From assembly GCA_017992695.1 (NCBI GenBank), contig JAGOOC010000002.1, positions 83,460 through 147,459 of the forward strand: 64,000 bases of DNA, in the 5' to 3' direction. Within the stretch, counting starts at the first letter, position 1; each line of letters opens with the position of its first letter. This document shows positions 43,301-51,323 of the stretch, piece by piece. Both the position numbers and the translations under genes were made by a program. Source of the stretch: Bacteroides sp. GTDB taxonomy: Bacteria > Bacteroidota > Bacteroidia > Bacteroidales > Bacteroidaceae. The notes under the pieces are model-generated. The model saw only the letters and a list, made by a program, of their open reading frames with translations. It did not search any database and was not told where the DNA came from.

Positions 43301-43991
43301 ACCAAAGCATAACGTCACTGTACTCCTGTTCGAAGCCCTTAATCTGGCTGCGATAGAAATCCAGGTCAATCGATACCTCTTCGTCATTCATGGAATGGAT
43401 GATGGTATCTTTTATAAAGTCTGCATCCAGTTTTGAGTTTAAAAACACGTTCTGAATGGTGCGCGGTATGTTTTGATACTTCGTGCTTTCCACGATGGCA
43501 AACTTCCGGAAAGGTATCATCTCCTGTTTTCGGTTATTGCCGAAAATGATGTCTCGATACATCTCATAACTTGTTACCTGTGCCGTGATTTGCGTTTTCG
43601 CACCAATGCACTTGCGTATGCGTTCCCATTCGGAGTACACTTTGTGGTGTTCGTCTATAAACCAATTCCGATCAAACGGAGCATCAATAAAACGGAAGAA
43701 TACCCTGCCTTGCGATTTGGCGGCTACCACGCAATAGGAACCGTTTTCACGCATCACTTCATAGATGATATATGAGTTGGCATACGGGAAATAGAAAGCA
43801 TCGAAACTCTGTTTCTCTTTCGGTATGCCAAGTTTCAGCTTGTCGGCATTGTAGAAGAAGAGCAACGCCCGTAGCAGCGTACTTTTGCCTACCCCTTGTG
43901 TACCGATGAAATGCACATTTCCATCCAGTTTTACTTCCGTATAGGGAATATGGGCACTATTGAGAAAAATAATCTTATTCAGGTATCTCAT
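40299..43991 (-). CDS. jetC: JetC-like SMC/MksB condensin ATPase
   Basis: The 1230-residue protein is an SMC-type ATPase. The Walker A motif GTQGVGKST lies at residues 30-38. A long coiled coil with a central hinge-like region follows. At the C-terminus the ABC signature-like motif GSDGTD is at about 1120-1125, and the Walker B is MMDEIGKLH at about 1156-1164 with the catalytic acidic pair DE. This arrangement is that of MukB/MksB/JetC, which extrudes DNA loops. It overlaps jetB by 17 bp and jetD by 4 bp. Confidence 0.92.
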   Translation of the reverse strand: MRYLNKIIFLNSAHIPYTEVKLDGNVHFIGTQGVGKSTLLRALLFFYNADKLKLGIPKEKQSFDAFYFPYANSYIIYEVMRENGSYCVVAAKSQGRVFFRFIDAPFDRNWFIDEHHKVYSEWERIRKCIGAKTQITAQVTSYEMYRDIIFGNNRKQEMIPFRKFAIVESTKYQNIPRTIQNVFLNSKLDADFIKDTIIHSMNDEEVSIDLDFYRSQIKGFEQEYSDVMLWFTTNRYGEIPVRKMADKVMNAYRELIYTHKQIAEGRTELNYAEKQTIKKIPQLKEELMTMEAKRERVLRLVGELQQKHTKERDGLIANIGEIDGQLKQIRDRQQYYDRLQIEEVIKRVSREELLIQELERVQAMKAGLTKAYDDVLAKYRLLFEQMESEFRSFENNQRARILGKQSETASKQEELIHLLRTEEEKVRQTYEEKLQTADNRLHELRDEKAQGNLRLQKVNYEHPYQKEISDCEQSLNELGKQEQALEFDIRQHQVEVNRLRQECQMKLKELEWEFQRKTDPVRKERTTIESQLQALEALIEKRKGSFCEWLEQHKPDWQETIGKVADEESVLFNNELKPQLTDETSTMFGVSLNLSAIERYVRTPEEMKQEQTDLQTALQQSIEQLKRLTAEESESISTLEKKYSKQIRKLSDNQHLLEAERMQLPHKRKNLQVDYLSWQTKEKEWKEEQTEKLQTQLNETAHRLYVAEEEKKKLQAERDKQLKACQKSYKDSKSELDSQQALFAAGVKKEIATLQQQIEERKNELKQTQENELNGKGADTATIRKYDGLMDEIKKELDYVREHRSQVSDYEKDKRELFDHEAALRNRKKEQDTKLNALNERFVQRREKLQTQVKEVEDQLSRVKQELHTLEEGLNKVSMFRQDDTFCPPHLIEVGEKSTRKGCELIVEELRSLIVSAIKKTEEFKRTVTQFNGNFSAKNTFHFRTELMAEQDYYDFASNLCEFVDNDKISDYQKHISERYTDIIRRISKEVGDLTRNESEIHKTIHAINNDFVERNFAGVIKEIALRPLQSSDNLMQLLLEIKRFTDDYQHTMGEVDLFSQVSREDVNATAVRYLLSFMKLLLEDPSRKRLALVDTFKLEFRVKENDNDTGWVEKVANVGSDGTDILVKAMVNIMLINVFKAKASRKFGEFKIHCMMDEIGKLHPNNVKGILDFANCRNILLVNSSPTTYNVEDYRHTYLLSKDAGSNTQVIPLLTYHSKDELYSKEELK

Positions 43992-44532
43992 CTTGCACCT
44001 CCTCGGTTATGGTAATACAATCGATCAAATTTTCAATGTAATGAAACGCCGTCAGCACCTTGTAGGTTCCATCGAGTTCGTTCTCCTTCTCTATCAGCCC
44101 CATTTTGTCGAGTTCGTTCATCAGTTTGGCTACTACTTCGTCGTGCTTCTTCCTGTCGGAGAACAGTTTGGAAGCTTTCTCTTTAAGCTCCATGTCGCAG
44201 CCTATCTGAATCTCGATATCGGCAGCACGAAACAGGTAGCCGGGGCCGAAGGCGGAGTGGTATGTTTTCAGAAAGCTTAGGTAATCGATCCATTTTTGTG
44301 CGGCATCCAGTTTGCGCTCAAGGTCTACTTTGGCCTCTTTGCGCACAAAATAATAGTAACCATCGCCAACTTCCAGGTAGAGGCCAATGCCTTTGTAGTA
44401 GTCATAATAGTCTGAGTAATCCTCCTCAATGGCATCGTACAGGCGCTTGGTTTGGGTGGAGACACTGTTCGAGGAGATGAATCCTCCTTTGCTCAACAGG
44501 TTGAATATTTCTTCCGTATATCTCATCGTCAA
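43975..44532 (-). CDS. jetB: JetB-like condensin accessory subunit (MksE)
   Basis: The 185-residue protein is a winged-helix MksE/JetB-type subunit (opening YTEEIFNLLSKGGFIS, with a second winged-helix half including RAADIEIQIGCD). It binds the kleisin JetA and regulates the SMC ATPase. It overlaps jetC by 17 bp and follows jetA after 3 bp. Confidence 0.85.
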   Translation of the reverse strand: MTMRYTEEIFNLLSKGGFISSNSVSTQTKRLYDAIEEDYSDYYDYYKGIGLYLEVGDGYYYFVRKEAKVDLERKLDAAQKWIDYLSFLKTYHSAFGPGYLFRAADIEIQIGCDMELKEKASKLFSDRKKHDEVVAKLMNELDKMGLIEKENELDGTYKVLTAFHYIENLIDCITITEEVQDEIPE

Positions 44533-44535
44533 TCG

Positions 44536-45732
44536 TTATTTGGCATAAATTAAAGGATACTCCACTTCGCCGGAGTCTTCATATTGCTCTGTAAAGTAGA
44601 GTTCATCGGCATATTGCGATGCCAGTTGGCAAAAATAGATTAGTTTTTCACTTCGTGTCGTTTCTTTGCGGTAGGGGTAGTTCATCACGAAGTAGAACAG
44701 GTGACTGCCGGATGCTATAAAAGCATTGTGCACCTCTTGCATATTGACCGTATCGATGCGCTGAGACTGGCTTTCGAGGTATCCTTCGGGGATGGCTTCC
44801 GCCAGTTGTCTCGTGCCTTTCAATCCGCTTTTTTGTCGGGCAGCCAGTTTCTTTATCAGTTGAAAAGCCTCTTCGGAGGTTCGCAGGTTGTCGATCGAAA
44901 GTTTGATCCGATAGTTGACCAAGGGCTCCATCCAAACCGGATTCTTTTGTGAAATCACCTGGCGAATATTGGTGTTCTCCTCTAAAAGAAATTGATCTTT
45001 CAGGTATTTCAGCTTTCTCACTTTCTCGAAGATGCGATTCTGGTAATCTATCAAGTTGAGGTAGCGAATGATTTGCTTTTGAATTTCAATCAGGTTGTGG
45101 TAGGAGTCGTTCAGTTGTAATTTCACATCGCTCACCACATTGCGCATCTGCACATCCATGGCTACCCTGAAGAAAGTGGGTTGTTCGAAGTTTATCAGTT
45201 CCTCACATTTCCGGATCAGCAGCGAGATGTTGTTTCGCTTTTCACTCAGACGGATCAGTTTGGTTTTCTTAATCTGATAGTTGGGCTCGTTCTTATACGT
45301 GTTGTCCATGTTTCTTTTGAGGTCCATCACGTTTCGTACGGTGGTGAGGGCGATGTTTTTCAGGCAGCGTTTCACTTCGCGCTGGTAGTTGTATTTGCGC
45401 TGTTCGTTGTTCTCCTTCAGGTAGTAATCGATGCTTTCATTGAGTCGCGTCAGGTAATCCTGCACGAAGGAGACATTGATTTCCTCATTGACCTCCAGCA
45501 CATCCTCAAAAAACTTCAGGTAAATATCTTCCATCTCAAGAAAGTCGCCCGTATCGCGAATCACCCCATAGTCTATCAGGTAGCGGATGCGTTCCTCTTT
45601 GTATTCGGTCATTTCGAGCGCATAGTCGTAGCGGAAAGAGAGCGATTTGCGCTTGGCAAACATCTCTTTCAGCAGTTCCTTTTCGCGATCGAGGCTCTTT
45701 ACTAGCTCTTCTATGGAACGGAAGGTGCTCAT
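44536..45732 (-). CDS. jetA: JetA-like kleisin subunit (MksF)
   Basis: The 398-residue protein is helical with an N-terminal winged-helix region (RSIEELVKSLDREKELLKEM) and a C-terminal winged-helix end, the MksF/JetA kleisin architecture that links the two JetC heads. It is the first gene of the operon. The overall order A-B-C-D with tiny overlaps is diagnostic for Wadjet. Sequence assignment to a Wadjet type is not certain. Confidence 0.82.
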   Translation of the reverse strand: MSTFRSIEELVKSLDREKELLKEMFAKRKSLSFRYDYALEMTEYKEERIRYLIDYGVIRDTGDFLEMEDIYLKFFEDVLEVNEEINVSFVQDYLTRLNESIDYYLKENNEQRKYNYQREVKRCLKNIALTTVRNVMDLKRNMDNTYKNEPNYQIKKTKLIRLSEKRNNISLLIRKCEELINFEQPTFFRVAMDVQMRNVVSDVKLQLNDSYHNLIEIQKQIIRYLNLIDYQNRIFEKVRKLKYLKDQFLLEENTNIRQVISQKNPVWMEPLVNYRIKLSIDNLRTSEEAFQLIKKLAARQKSGLKGTRQLAEAIPEGYLESQSQRIDTVNMQEVHNAFIASGSHLFYFVMNYPYRKETTRSEKLIYFCQLASQYADELYFTEQYEDSGEVEYPLIYAK

Positions 45733-45761
45733 TGCTGTGTTTTTATTATAAGTTGTAAAAG

Positions 45762-45769
45762 CAAAGTTA
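45762..45769 (-). promoter_or_regulatory. Bacteroidota -7 box of the Wadjet operon
   Basis: CAAAGTTA reads TAACTTTG (TAnnTTTG), 30 bp before jetA. The intergenic gap to the VOC-HTH gene is 108 bp. Confidence 0.55.
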
Positions 45770-45840
45770 ATGCTTTTTATCTTACTGGTCCCGTTTGAAT
45801 TACATTCTCGATTATTATTAACACTTATAATAGGAAAAGA

Positions 45841-46908
45841 TTATTCTATTTTTCCCAACTTTTTCAATCTGGAACGTATCCCTCCAGTATTGCGCTCAAA
45901 GATGTCCGCAAGTTCCTTGATGCTCTTTCCCTCATCGAATAGCCGAATGAGATACTCATCTGCTTTCTCTTCCCAAGGTAGATAAGCATTGCCGTGCTCT
46001 TGGCGTTTTTCTTCCACTGTGTATCTTTTATTCTTGGGTTCTAGTGTAGAGGTCGTGAATGAAGATGTTTTAATTAGGTTCCCATCCGGGTCGCCAATGT
46101 AGGCTGTTCGTTGTCCCCACGGCTCTGTAGTGGGTGGTAGCACACCTTGGGCACCTTGTTTTAAACATCGGGCATATTCACTGTCCACATCATCGAATGT
46201 AGGGAGATCGAAAGAAAATGCCATAGTGCCGTTCAAGCCTTTGGTATAATCGAAGCGTTGCGACGCCATCTGCTCGAACTGTTGTCGAGGGAACAGGATG
46301 AGGCGCATATGGTCGTATGTCATTTCTATATTAGACTCAGAGCCGTTTTCTGTTGTTTTGAATCCCCACATATCCCGATAGAAGGCCACCATTTGGGTCT
46401 GTCTGTCGGTGAATAATTCGATGGTGTTGAACTTCATTGAAGGTCGTTGTTCGCAATGAACCAGACTGGTTGTTGAATGCTCTACTGTAGGGGTTGCCAG
46501 CTCGTTGAATACGGTGAAATCGTATACATCACTCCATTCTTCTACTGAGCCATCTGTATTGATGCCAAAATGTATATAATCGCCGGCACCATCACTGGGT
46601 GGCACAACACCATTTGGTACATACCCTTTGAGTGTACATATCGGTCTTTTTTCAGCATCGAGCAGGGTGTAGATTCCTTCATCGCGCACTTTTGCTTGGA
46701 GGTAGCATTCTCCAAAATCAGGTTTCCATTCAAGCAGCTTGTGGGCTTGCAGGTCTATGGTTCCTTGCCAGTAGCCTAGACTGACTAAGGGAGCTTGTTC
46801 TTCGTCTTCCACATCCTCAAAGGCGAAAGTGTAGGAGCAGAGTTCTTCTCGATAGGGGAAGGAGATACGGATATACCTGATGTGCTCATTGCTCATTGTT
46901 TTTTTCAT
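45841..46908 (-). CDS. VOC-domain protein fused to a C-terminal helix-turn-helix
   Basis: The 355-residue protein has three parts. Residues 1-150 are beta-rich and unknown. Residues about 155-275 form a glyoxalase/VOC fold (IELFTDRQTQMVAFYRDMWG ... GQRTAYIGDPDGNLIKT). Residues 305-355 read as a helix-turn-helix of the PWSEEED type (here PWEEKADEYLIRLFDEGKSIKELADIFERNTGGIRSRLKKLGK, with core KSIKELADIFERNTG), common in DNA-binding regions. It is 108 bp upstream of jetA on the same strand. The combination may be a sensor-regulator; that is inference. Confidence 0.72.
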   Translation of the reverse strand: MKKTMSNEHIRYIRISFPYREELCSYTFAFEDVEDEEQAPLVSLGYWQGTIDLQAHKLLEWKPDFGECYLQAKVRDEGIYTLLDAEKRPICTLKGYVPNGVVPPSDGAGDYIHFGINTDGSVEEWSDVYDFTVFNELATPTVEHSTTSLVHCEQRPSMKFNTIELFTDRQTQMVAFYRDMWGFKTTENGSESNIEMTYDHMRLILFPRQQFEQMASQRFDYTKGLNGTMAFSFDLPTFDDVDSEYARCLKQGAQGVLPPTTEPWGQRTAYIGDPDGNLIKTSSFTTSTLEPKNKRYTVEEKRQEHGNAYLPWEEKADEYLIRLFDEGKSIKELADIFERNTGGIRSRLKKLGKIE

Positions 46909-47016
46909 TGTATTTTAGGTCGTTAATTATATTGTTTCAAATTTTTCTTTCCGTCGTGCGTAGTGTAAATTCTACTGTCCATTTTCCGCTCTTCTATTGA
47001 AGTCTGAACTTTTTAA

Positions 47017-48900
47017 TTATCTAGCTATAACCACATAAGCCTGAGCAGGATGATTTTCCATGTCTTTGTAGAGGTATTCAATTTGACTATTCATCATCGG
47101 TTGAATATATTGACGTAGCGTGTGTTTTTTACTTCTACCTAGCAATAAACAAATTTCTTGCAAACGGAAAGCCCTTATAGTACAAAGTCTAACTATTATC
47201 TGCTGTATATCTTCTGTATTGCATTTCCTTTTCAAACGATCTATATCTGTAAGTAAATCTTTAGGTAATTCTTTGCGTAAAACACCCACACTAACTGGTG
47301 CACTTAGGTGGGGAACTGGTGCACTTTGTCCCAGAGGTGGTGCACTTTGGTCAAGAGGTGGTGCAGTATCAATTTCAACTGGTGCACTTTCAGCATAAGG
47401 TGCTGAAGTTAAAGCAATAAAAGTTTTTCCGGGAATGTAATAAGTAGCACGACCCTTACCTTTTGCTTCTAATAATTCATCATCCCTCATTTTTCGTAAA
47501 TCTAAACTTGATTTCAATACATCAACACCACAAATCTGACGAAATGTTTGATTATCAATAGCTTCTGCTTCACGAACAAAAATTAGTGCTTTCTTTTGAT
47601 TGTCATTTAATTGATATTTGTCGAAGAGGTTCAACCAGTTAAGGTCATCTTCGTTGAGGAAATGGTGCAACAACAATCTAGCAACAAAATGGTTGGATTC
47701 ACGGCTCGATTCAAAAGTAGGTGGTGCTAAATGGGAACGCTCCATAAGTCTACGCATAGACCGTATACCCGAACCTTTTGTTTCAGCCAGGTCTGTTTCA
47801 TGAAAAATAGCTGCAATAAACTGATTTCTTGTTTCAGAACCAGGTTCGCCTAACATCTCTTCGGGTTTTAATGAAAATCCCGGATTAATGATTTCTATCC
47901 TATTGTCGTAACGGATAATTTGAGTAGGTCTGTTTTCGCGGTACGAACGGTGCATTAACGCATTAACAACTGCTTCACGCAACACTTTATAAGGTAAACC
48001 AGACGTAGTATTCGCTTGAATATTATTCTCATTCAGCACAAAACCACGAGGTAAGTCCGAATTTATTGCATCAACCGCACGGTAAGCAAGTTGTAACAAT
48101 GAACCTCGCATATCAATGGTATTGAACCGATTATCAGGGTCTTCTATCCAACGCAAACCCGGAACCCGGATATAGTCTACCCGCATCATTGGCATACAAC
48201 GTCGCTGAGCTGTCTTAGTTCCAAATAAAAGCAAACCGCAAATTGTCAATTTAGGTTCATTGCCACGAGAAATGCAGTTAAGTGAAAGCAGCAACTCTTT
48301 ATCCGAATAAAGTAATTCTTCCGCATTGGGTTTTGTGTTGGTTCTTAACCGGCGATATAAATCGATAGCCGATTCATCGATATCGTTCCAATCGGTATTA
48401 TTGAGCACAGTTGCATCAAAAGAACCTTGTTGTGCACTGTAAAAAACACGAAGATCGTCTTCGGTACAGTGTTGGTCTGTCGATCCAATTCTTCGATAAG
48501 CTCCTTTGGGCAAGCCTTTTCTTTTGAAAAATAACGGTTTTTGTTCGGGAGATAGCTCATTGATGAAAACTTTAATCACAACCTTACCATTGATTATTTC
48601 AGTTTCGATAATGGGGCGCACGGGTATATTAAAACTATCGGCACATTGTGAAGCTAAGTTTATTTGAACTTTATCTGCTTCTTTTACGCCACAAATGGAA
48701 TAGTATGGGAACAGCGAATTTTCATCTTCTTCAACCCCCAACAAGATATAGCCTCCACCCAAACCCGGTTCGTTGGAATAAGAACACACAGTCTCCATAA
48801 TAGAAGTATCAATAGCACTTCCTTTTTTGGCTTCTATCCACGTACACTCATCTTGAGTGTTGAGTAATTCAATTATTTCGGGAACGTTGTAATCGGTCAT
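47017..48900 (-). CDS. Schlafen/AlbA_2-type ATP-binding protein with winged-helix C-terminus
   Basis: The 627-residue protein starts with an AlbA_2 domain (ECTWIEAKKGSAIDTS, residues 15-125) and continues with an HATPase_c_4 domain (LREAVVNALMHRSYRENRP). A winged-helix region follows, then a low-complexity stretch with repeated SAP motifs near residues 500-540, and a final HTH-like domain (LLLGRSKKHTLRQYI). Such proteins occur in defence islands and as transcription regulators; the exact role is unknown. Composition is slightly more AT-rich than the flanking core genes. Confidence 0.8.
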   Translation of the reverse strand: MTDYNVPEIIELLNTQDECTWIEAKKGSAIDTSIMETVCSYSNEPGLGGGYILLGVEEDENSLFPYYSICGVKEADKVQINLASQCADSFNIPVRPIIETEIINGKVVIKVFINELSPEQKPLFFKRKGLPKGAYRRIGSTDQHCTEDDLRVFYSAQQGSFDATVLNNTDWNDIDESAIDLYRRLRTNTKPNAEELLYSDKELLLSLNCISRGNEPKLTICGLLLFGTKTAQRRCMPMMRVDYIRVPGLRWIEDPDNRFNTIDMRGSLLQLAYRAVDAINSDLPRGFVLNENNIQANTTSGLPYKVLREAVVNALMHRSYRENRPTQIIRYDNRIEIINPGFSLKPEEMLGEPGSETRNQFIAAIFHETDLAETKGSGIRSMRRLMERSHLAPPTFESSRESNHFVARLLLHHFLNEDDLNWLNLFDKYQLNDNQKKALIFVREAEAIDNQTFRQICGVDVLKSSLDLRKMRDDELLEAKGKGRATYYIPGKTFIALTSAPYAESAPVEIDTAPPLDQSAPPLGQSAPVPHLSAPVSVGVLRKELPKDLLTDIDRLKRKCNTEDIQQIIVRLCTIRAFRLQEICLLLGRSKKHTLRQYIQPMMNSQIEYLYKDMENHPAQAYVVIAR

Positions 48901-49093
48901 ATTGGTTGATTGTTATAATATAGCTCTAACCCCTATAAGGGAACTAAGCTAGTATAGTTTCTCCTATAATCATTTGGTTAAAGGTTCAAACCACGATAAA
49001 TTCATATTTGAGATTTCAAAGTGATAAAGATAGTGCATTTACGTCTATTATTAATGAACTTGGCTTTAAAAAAGCCCACAAATGCATAAACGC

Positions 49094-49128
49094 AAAAAAG
49101 TCTTGTAAGTATGAACTTACAAGACTTT
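49094..49128 (-). terminator. Rho-independent terminator of tRNA-His
   Basis: AAAGTCTTGTAAGT (49097-49110) and its exact complement (49115-49128) enclose ATGA; on the minus strand the stem is followed by six T (49094-49099). It lies 6 bp after the tRNA. Confidence 0.85.
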
Positions 49129-49133
49129 CTCTG

Positions 49134-49208
49134 GGTGGAAGAGGGGACTCGAACCCCCGACATTCAGAACCACAAACTGACGCTCTAACCAACTGAACTA
49201 CATCCACC
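49134..49208 (-). tRNA. tRNA-His (anticodon GTG)
   Basis: The minus-strand cloverleaf has acceptor GTGGATG / CTTCCAC with one U-U pair, an extra 5' G (G-1) opposite discriminator C73, anticodon loop TTGTGGT (anticodon GTG) and T-arm GGGGG-TTCGAGT-CCCCT. CCA is not encoded. Confidence 0.94.
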
Positions 49209-49235
49209 GTGTTGTGCATTTTTTCTAATGCGATG

Positions 49236-49266
49236 CAAAGATAGGTATTATCTTTTATTTTGCAAA
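49236..49266 (-). promoter_or_regulatory. Canonical Bacteroidota promoter of tRNA-His
   Basis: On the minus strand TTTG (49263-49266), a 19-bp spacer and TATCTTTG (49236-49243). The -33 box lies within the last codons of capA. Confidence 0.8.
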
Positions 49267-50420
49267 TAGTTGGGTGACTTTTTTTTGAAAAAAGTATTCT
49301 CTTCGATTCCAACATTGTGCTTGCTGAAGAGTTTACGGGTGTCATTGGTGAAGATTTTCAGCCAGTTAAGTGCTGCAGCCGGAAGAGAGTCGGGAGCAGC
49401 ATCGACCGGGTATAAAACAAAATTTTTAGTTCGAGTGAGTGCGGGACGAGCTGTCCACACCAATTGATATTCGCAGTGACTCACTCGCATAGTGCTATCT
49501 TTGGTCAGTTCGAGTTTGAAAAGTACCCCTCCATCTGTTTTACGGGCCGACATGTTCGAGATGAAGTTTCCTAAAGAGTATACAACGACGTGCTGCTGTT
49601 TGGTTAAGCTGTCGGTGCGAAGCTCCATGGGCTGCACCACGTGGGGGTGCGAACCAATAACGTGGGTTACCCCCTGTTGCAGCAACCAGTTTGCCATTGC
49701 TTGCTGCTCGCGGCTGGGGAGCGATTGATACTCTATGCCCCAATGCATACAGGCGATGATGGCATCGGGTTGCATGGCTTGTGCCGCTTTGATGTCTTCG
49801 GCTATGAGGGTTTTGTCAATGTAGTTTACGATGTTTGGCGCGGTGAGGGGAATGCCGTTGGTGCCATAGGTGTAGTTGAGCAAGGCGATGCGGAAACCGT
49901 TCTTTTCGAGCAGTAACGGATGGTGTAGGTCGCGCTGCTCCTTGTCGATATAGGTTCCTAAATGACGTATTTGCAGTGAATCGAGCTGCCGGATGGTGCG
50001 CTCGAGACCTCTCTTTCTTCGGTCGAGGCAGTGATTGTTGGCGGTAAGCAGCACGTCGAAGCCGGCAGCTTGCAGGGCTGCAGCGTAGGCATCGGGTGCG
50101 CTAAAGGTAGGATAGCCGGTGTAGGGTTTTCCGCCCAGGGTTACTTCGAGGTTGCCGATGGCGAAGTCCGCTTGGCCGATCGCTTCCTTTATGGGTTCGA
50201 AACAGTCGGCATAGTTGTAGGTTCCGTCTGCTTGCAGTGCTTTGTTCAGTTGCTCTTTATGCTGCATCAGGTCGCCTGCAAAGAGCAGGGTGATGCGCTG
50301 AACGGCAGTAGTGTCGGGGAGGGTATCATTGGCACAGAAAGTAGAATCTCCCCTTCCCTGCGACGCAGAGGTGCAGGAGAAGGAGAGAAGCAGAAGGGTG
50401 ATGACGGTCAGCAGTTTCAT
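49248..50420 (-). CDS. CapA/PgsA-family metallophosphatase-like lipoprotein
   Basis: The 390-residue protein has a lipoprotein signal ([10 protein letters not shown]) and the PGA_cap/CapA domain: [36 protein letters not shown] and MHWGIEYQ...IGSHPHV. Relatives help synthesise poly-gamma-glutamate or have other metallophosphatase roles; the substrate is unknown. The start at 50420 overlaps the folD stop region by 4 bp (coupled), as the third gene of an ffh-folD-capA unit. Upstream codons in the frame lie inside folD. Confidence 0.88.
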   Translation of the reverse strand: MKLLTVITLLLLSFSCTSASQGRGDSTFCANDTLPDTTAVQRITLLFAGDLMQHKEQLNKALQADGTYNYADCFEPIKEAIGQADFAIGNLEVTLGGKPYTGYPTFSAPDAYAAALQAAGFDVLLTANNHCLDRRKRGLERTIRQLDSLQIRHLGTYIDKEQRDLHHPLLLEKNGFRIALLNYTYGTNGIPLTAPNIVNYIDKTLIAEDIKAAQAMQPDAIIACMHWGIEYQSLPSREQQAMANWLLQQGVTHVIGSHPHVVQPMELRTDSLTKQQHVVVYSLGNFISNMSARKTDGGVLFKLELTKDSTMRVSHCEYQLVWTARPALTRTKNFVLYPVDAAPDSLPAAALNWLKIFTNDTRKLFSKHNVGIEENTFFKKKSPNYLQNKR

Positions 50421-51298
50421 GGATAAATAGCCTTTTTGCCGGCCAGCAGGGTGTTCTTCATCAGCGAAACGATGGTCATGGGACCTACGCCGCCCGGCAC
50501 GGGGGTGATGTAAGAGCACTTGGGGGCTACTTCGTCAAACTTTACGTCGCCCGTGAGTTTGAAGCCCGATTTCTTGCCGGCATCTGCCACGCGTGTGGTG
50601 CCTACATCAATGACTACTGCTCCCTCTTTGACCATATCGGCGGTCACAAAGTTGGGTTGCCCCAAGGCGGCAATCAAGATATCGGCTTCGCGACACTCTT
50701 TCACTAAGTCGTGCGAGCGGCTGTGACACACCGTTACGGTTGCGTCGCCCGGATAGGCTTTCTGCATCATCAGCGCAGCCATGGGCTTGCCCACAATGTT
50801 GCTACGCCCCAGTATCACGCATTTCTTACCCGAGGTTTCTATTTGGTAACGCTTCAGCAGCTCGAGTATGCCGTTGGGGGTTGCCGATACATAACAAGGT
50901 AGGCCGATAGACATGCGCCCCACGTTGATGGGGTGAAAACCGTCCACATCTTTGCGGAAGTCGATGGCTTCGATTACCTTCTGTTCGGAGATGTGTTTGG
51001 GCAGCGGAAGCTGTACGATAAACCCGTCAACGTCGGCATCTTCATTTAGTTCGCGCACTGTGGCGAGTAGTTCCTCTTCGGTCACAGTGGTTGCATAGCG
51101 CACGAGCGAGGATTTGAATCCGCACGCTTCGCACGCTTTTACTTTGGCAGCTACATAGGTTTCGCTACCCCCATCGTGACCCACAAGGATGGCTGCCAGA
51201 TGAGGGCGCTTGCCACCTTTGGCAACAATCTCGGCCACCTCGGCGGCAATCTCTTGCTTTACCTGTTCGGCAATCGCTTTTCCGTCAATTAATGTCAT
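50417..51298 (-). CDS. folD: Bifunctional methylenetetrahydrofolate dehydrogenase/cyclohydrolase
   Basis: The 293-residue enzyme interconverts methylene-, methenyl- and formyl-tetrahydrofolate. It has the motifs [20 protein letters not shown] (YxxxK catalytic site), [13 protein letters not shown] and [14 protein letters not shown]. It lies 25 bp downstream of ffh. Confidence 0.96.
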   Translation of the reverse strand: MTLIDGKAIAEQVKQEIAAEVAEIVAKGGKRPHLAAILVGHDGGSETYVAAKVKACEACGFKSSLVRYATTVTEEELLATVRELNEDADVDGFIVQLPLPKHISEQKVIEAIDFRKDVDGFHPINVGRMSIGLPCYVSATPNGILELLKRYQIETSGKKCVILGRSNIVGKPMAALMMQKAYPGDATVTVCHSRSHDLVKECREADILIAALGQPNFVTADMVKEGAVVIDVGTTRVADAGKKSGFKLTGDVKFDEVAPKCSYITPVPGGVGPMTIVSLMKNTLLAGKKAIYP

Positions 51299-51323
51299 CG
51301 TTTTACAGAGTTAAGTACAACAC

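Noticed and set aside
40881-43436. Several plus-strand ORFs of 70-232 codons opposite jetC
   Set aside because: They are antisense shadows of a long coiled-coil gene with biased codons.
49008-49345. ORFs on both strands around tRNA-His
   Set aside because: They read through the tRNA and its terminator hairpin.
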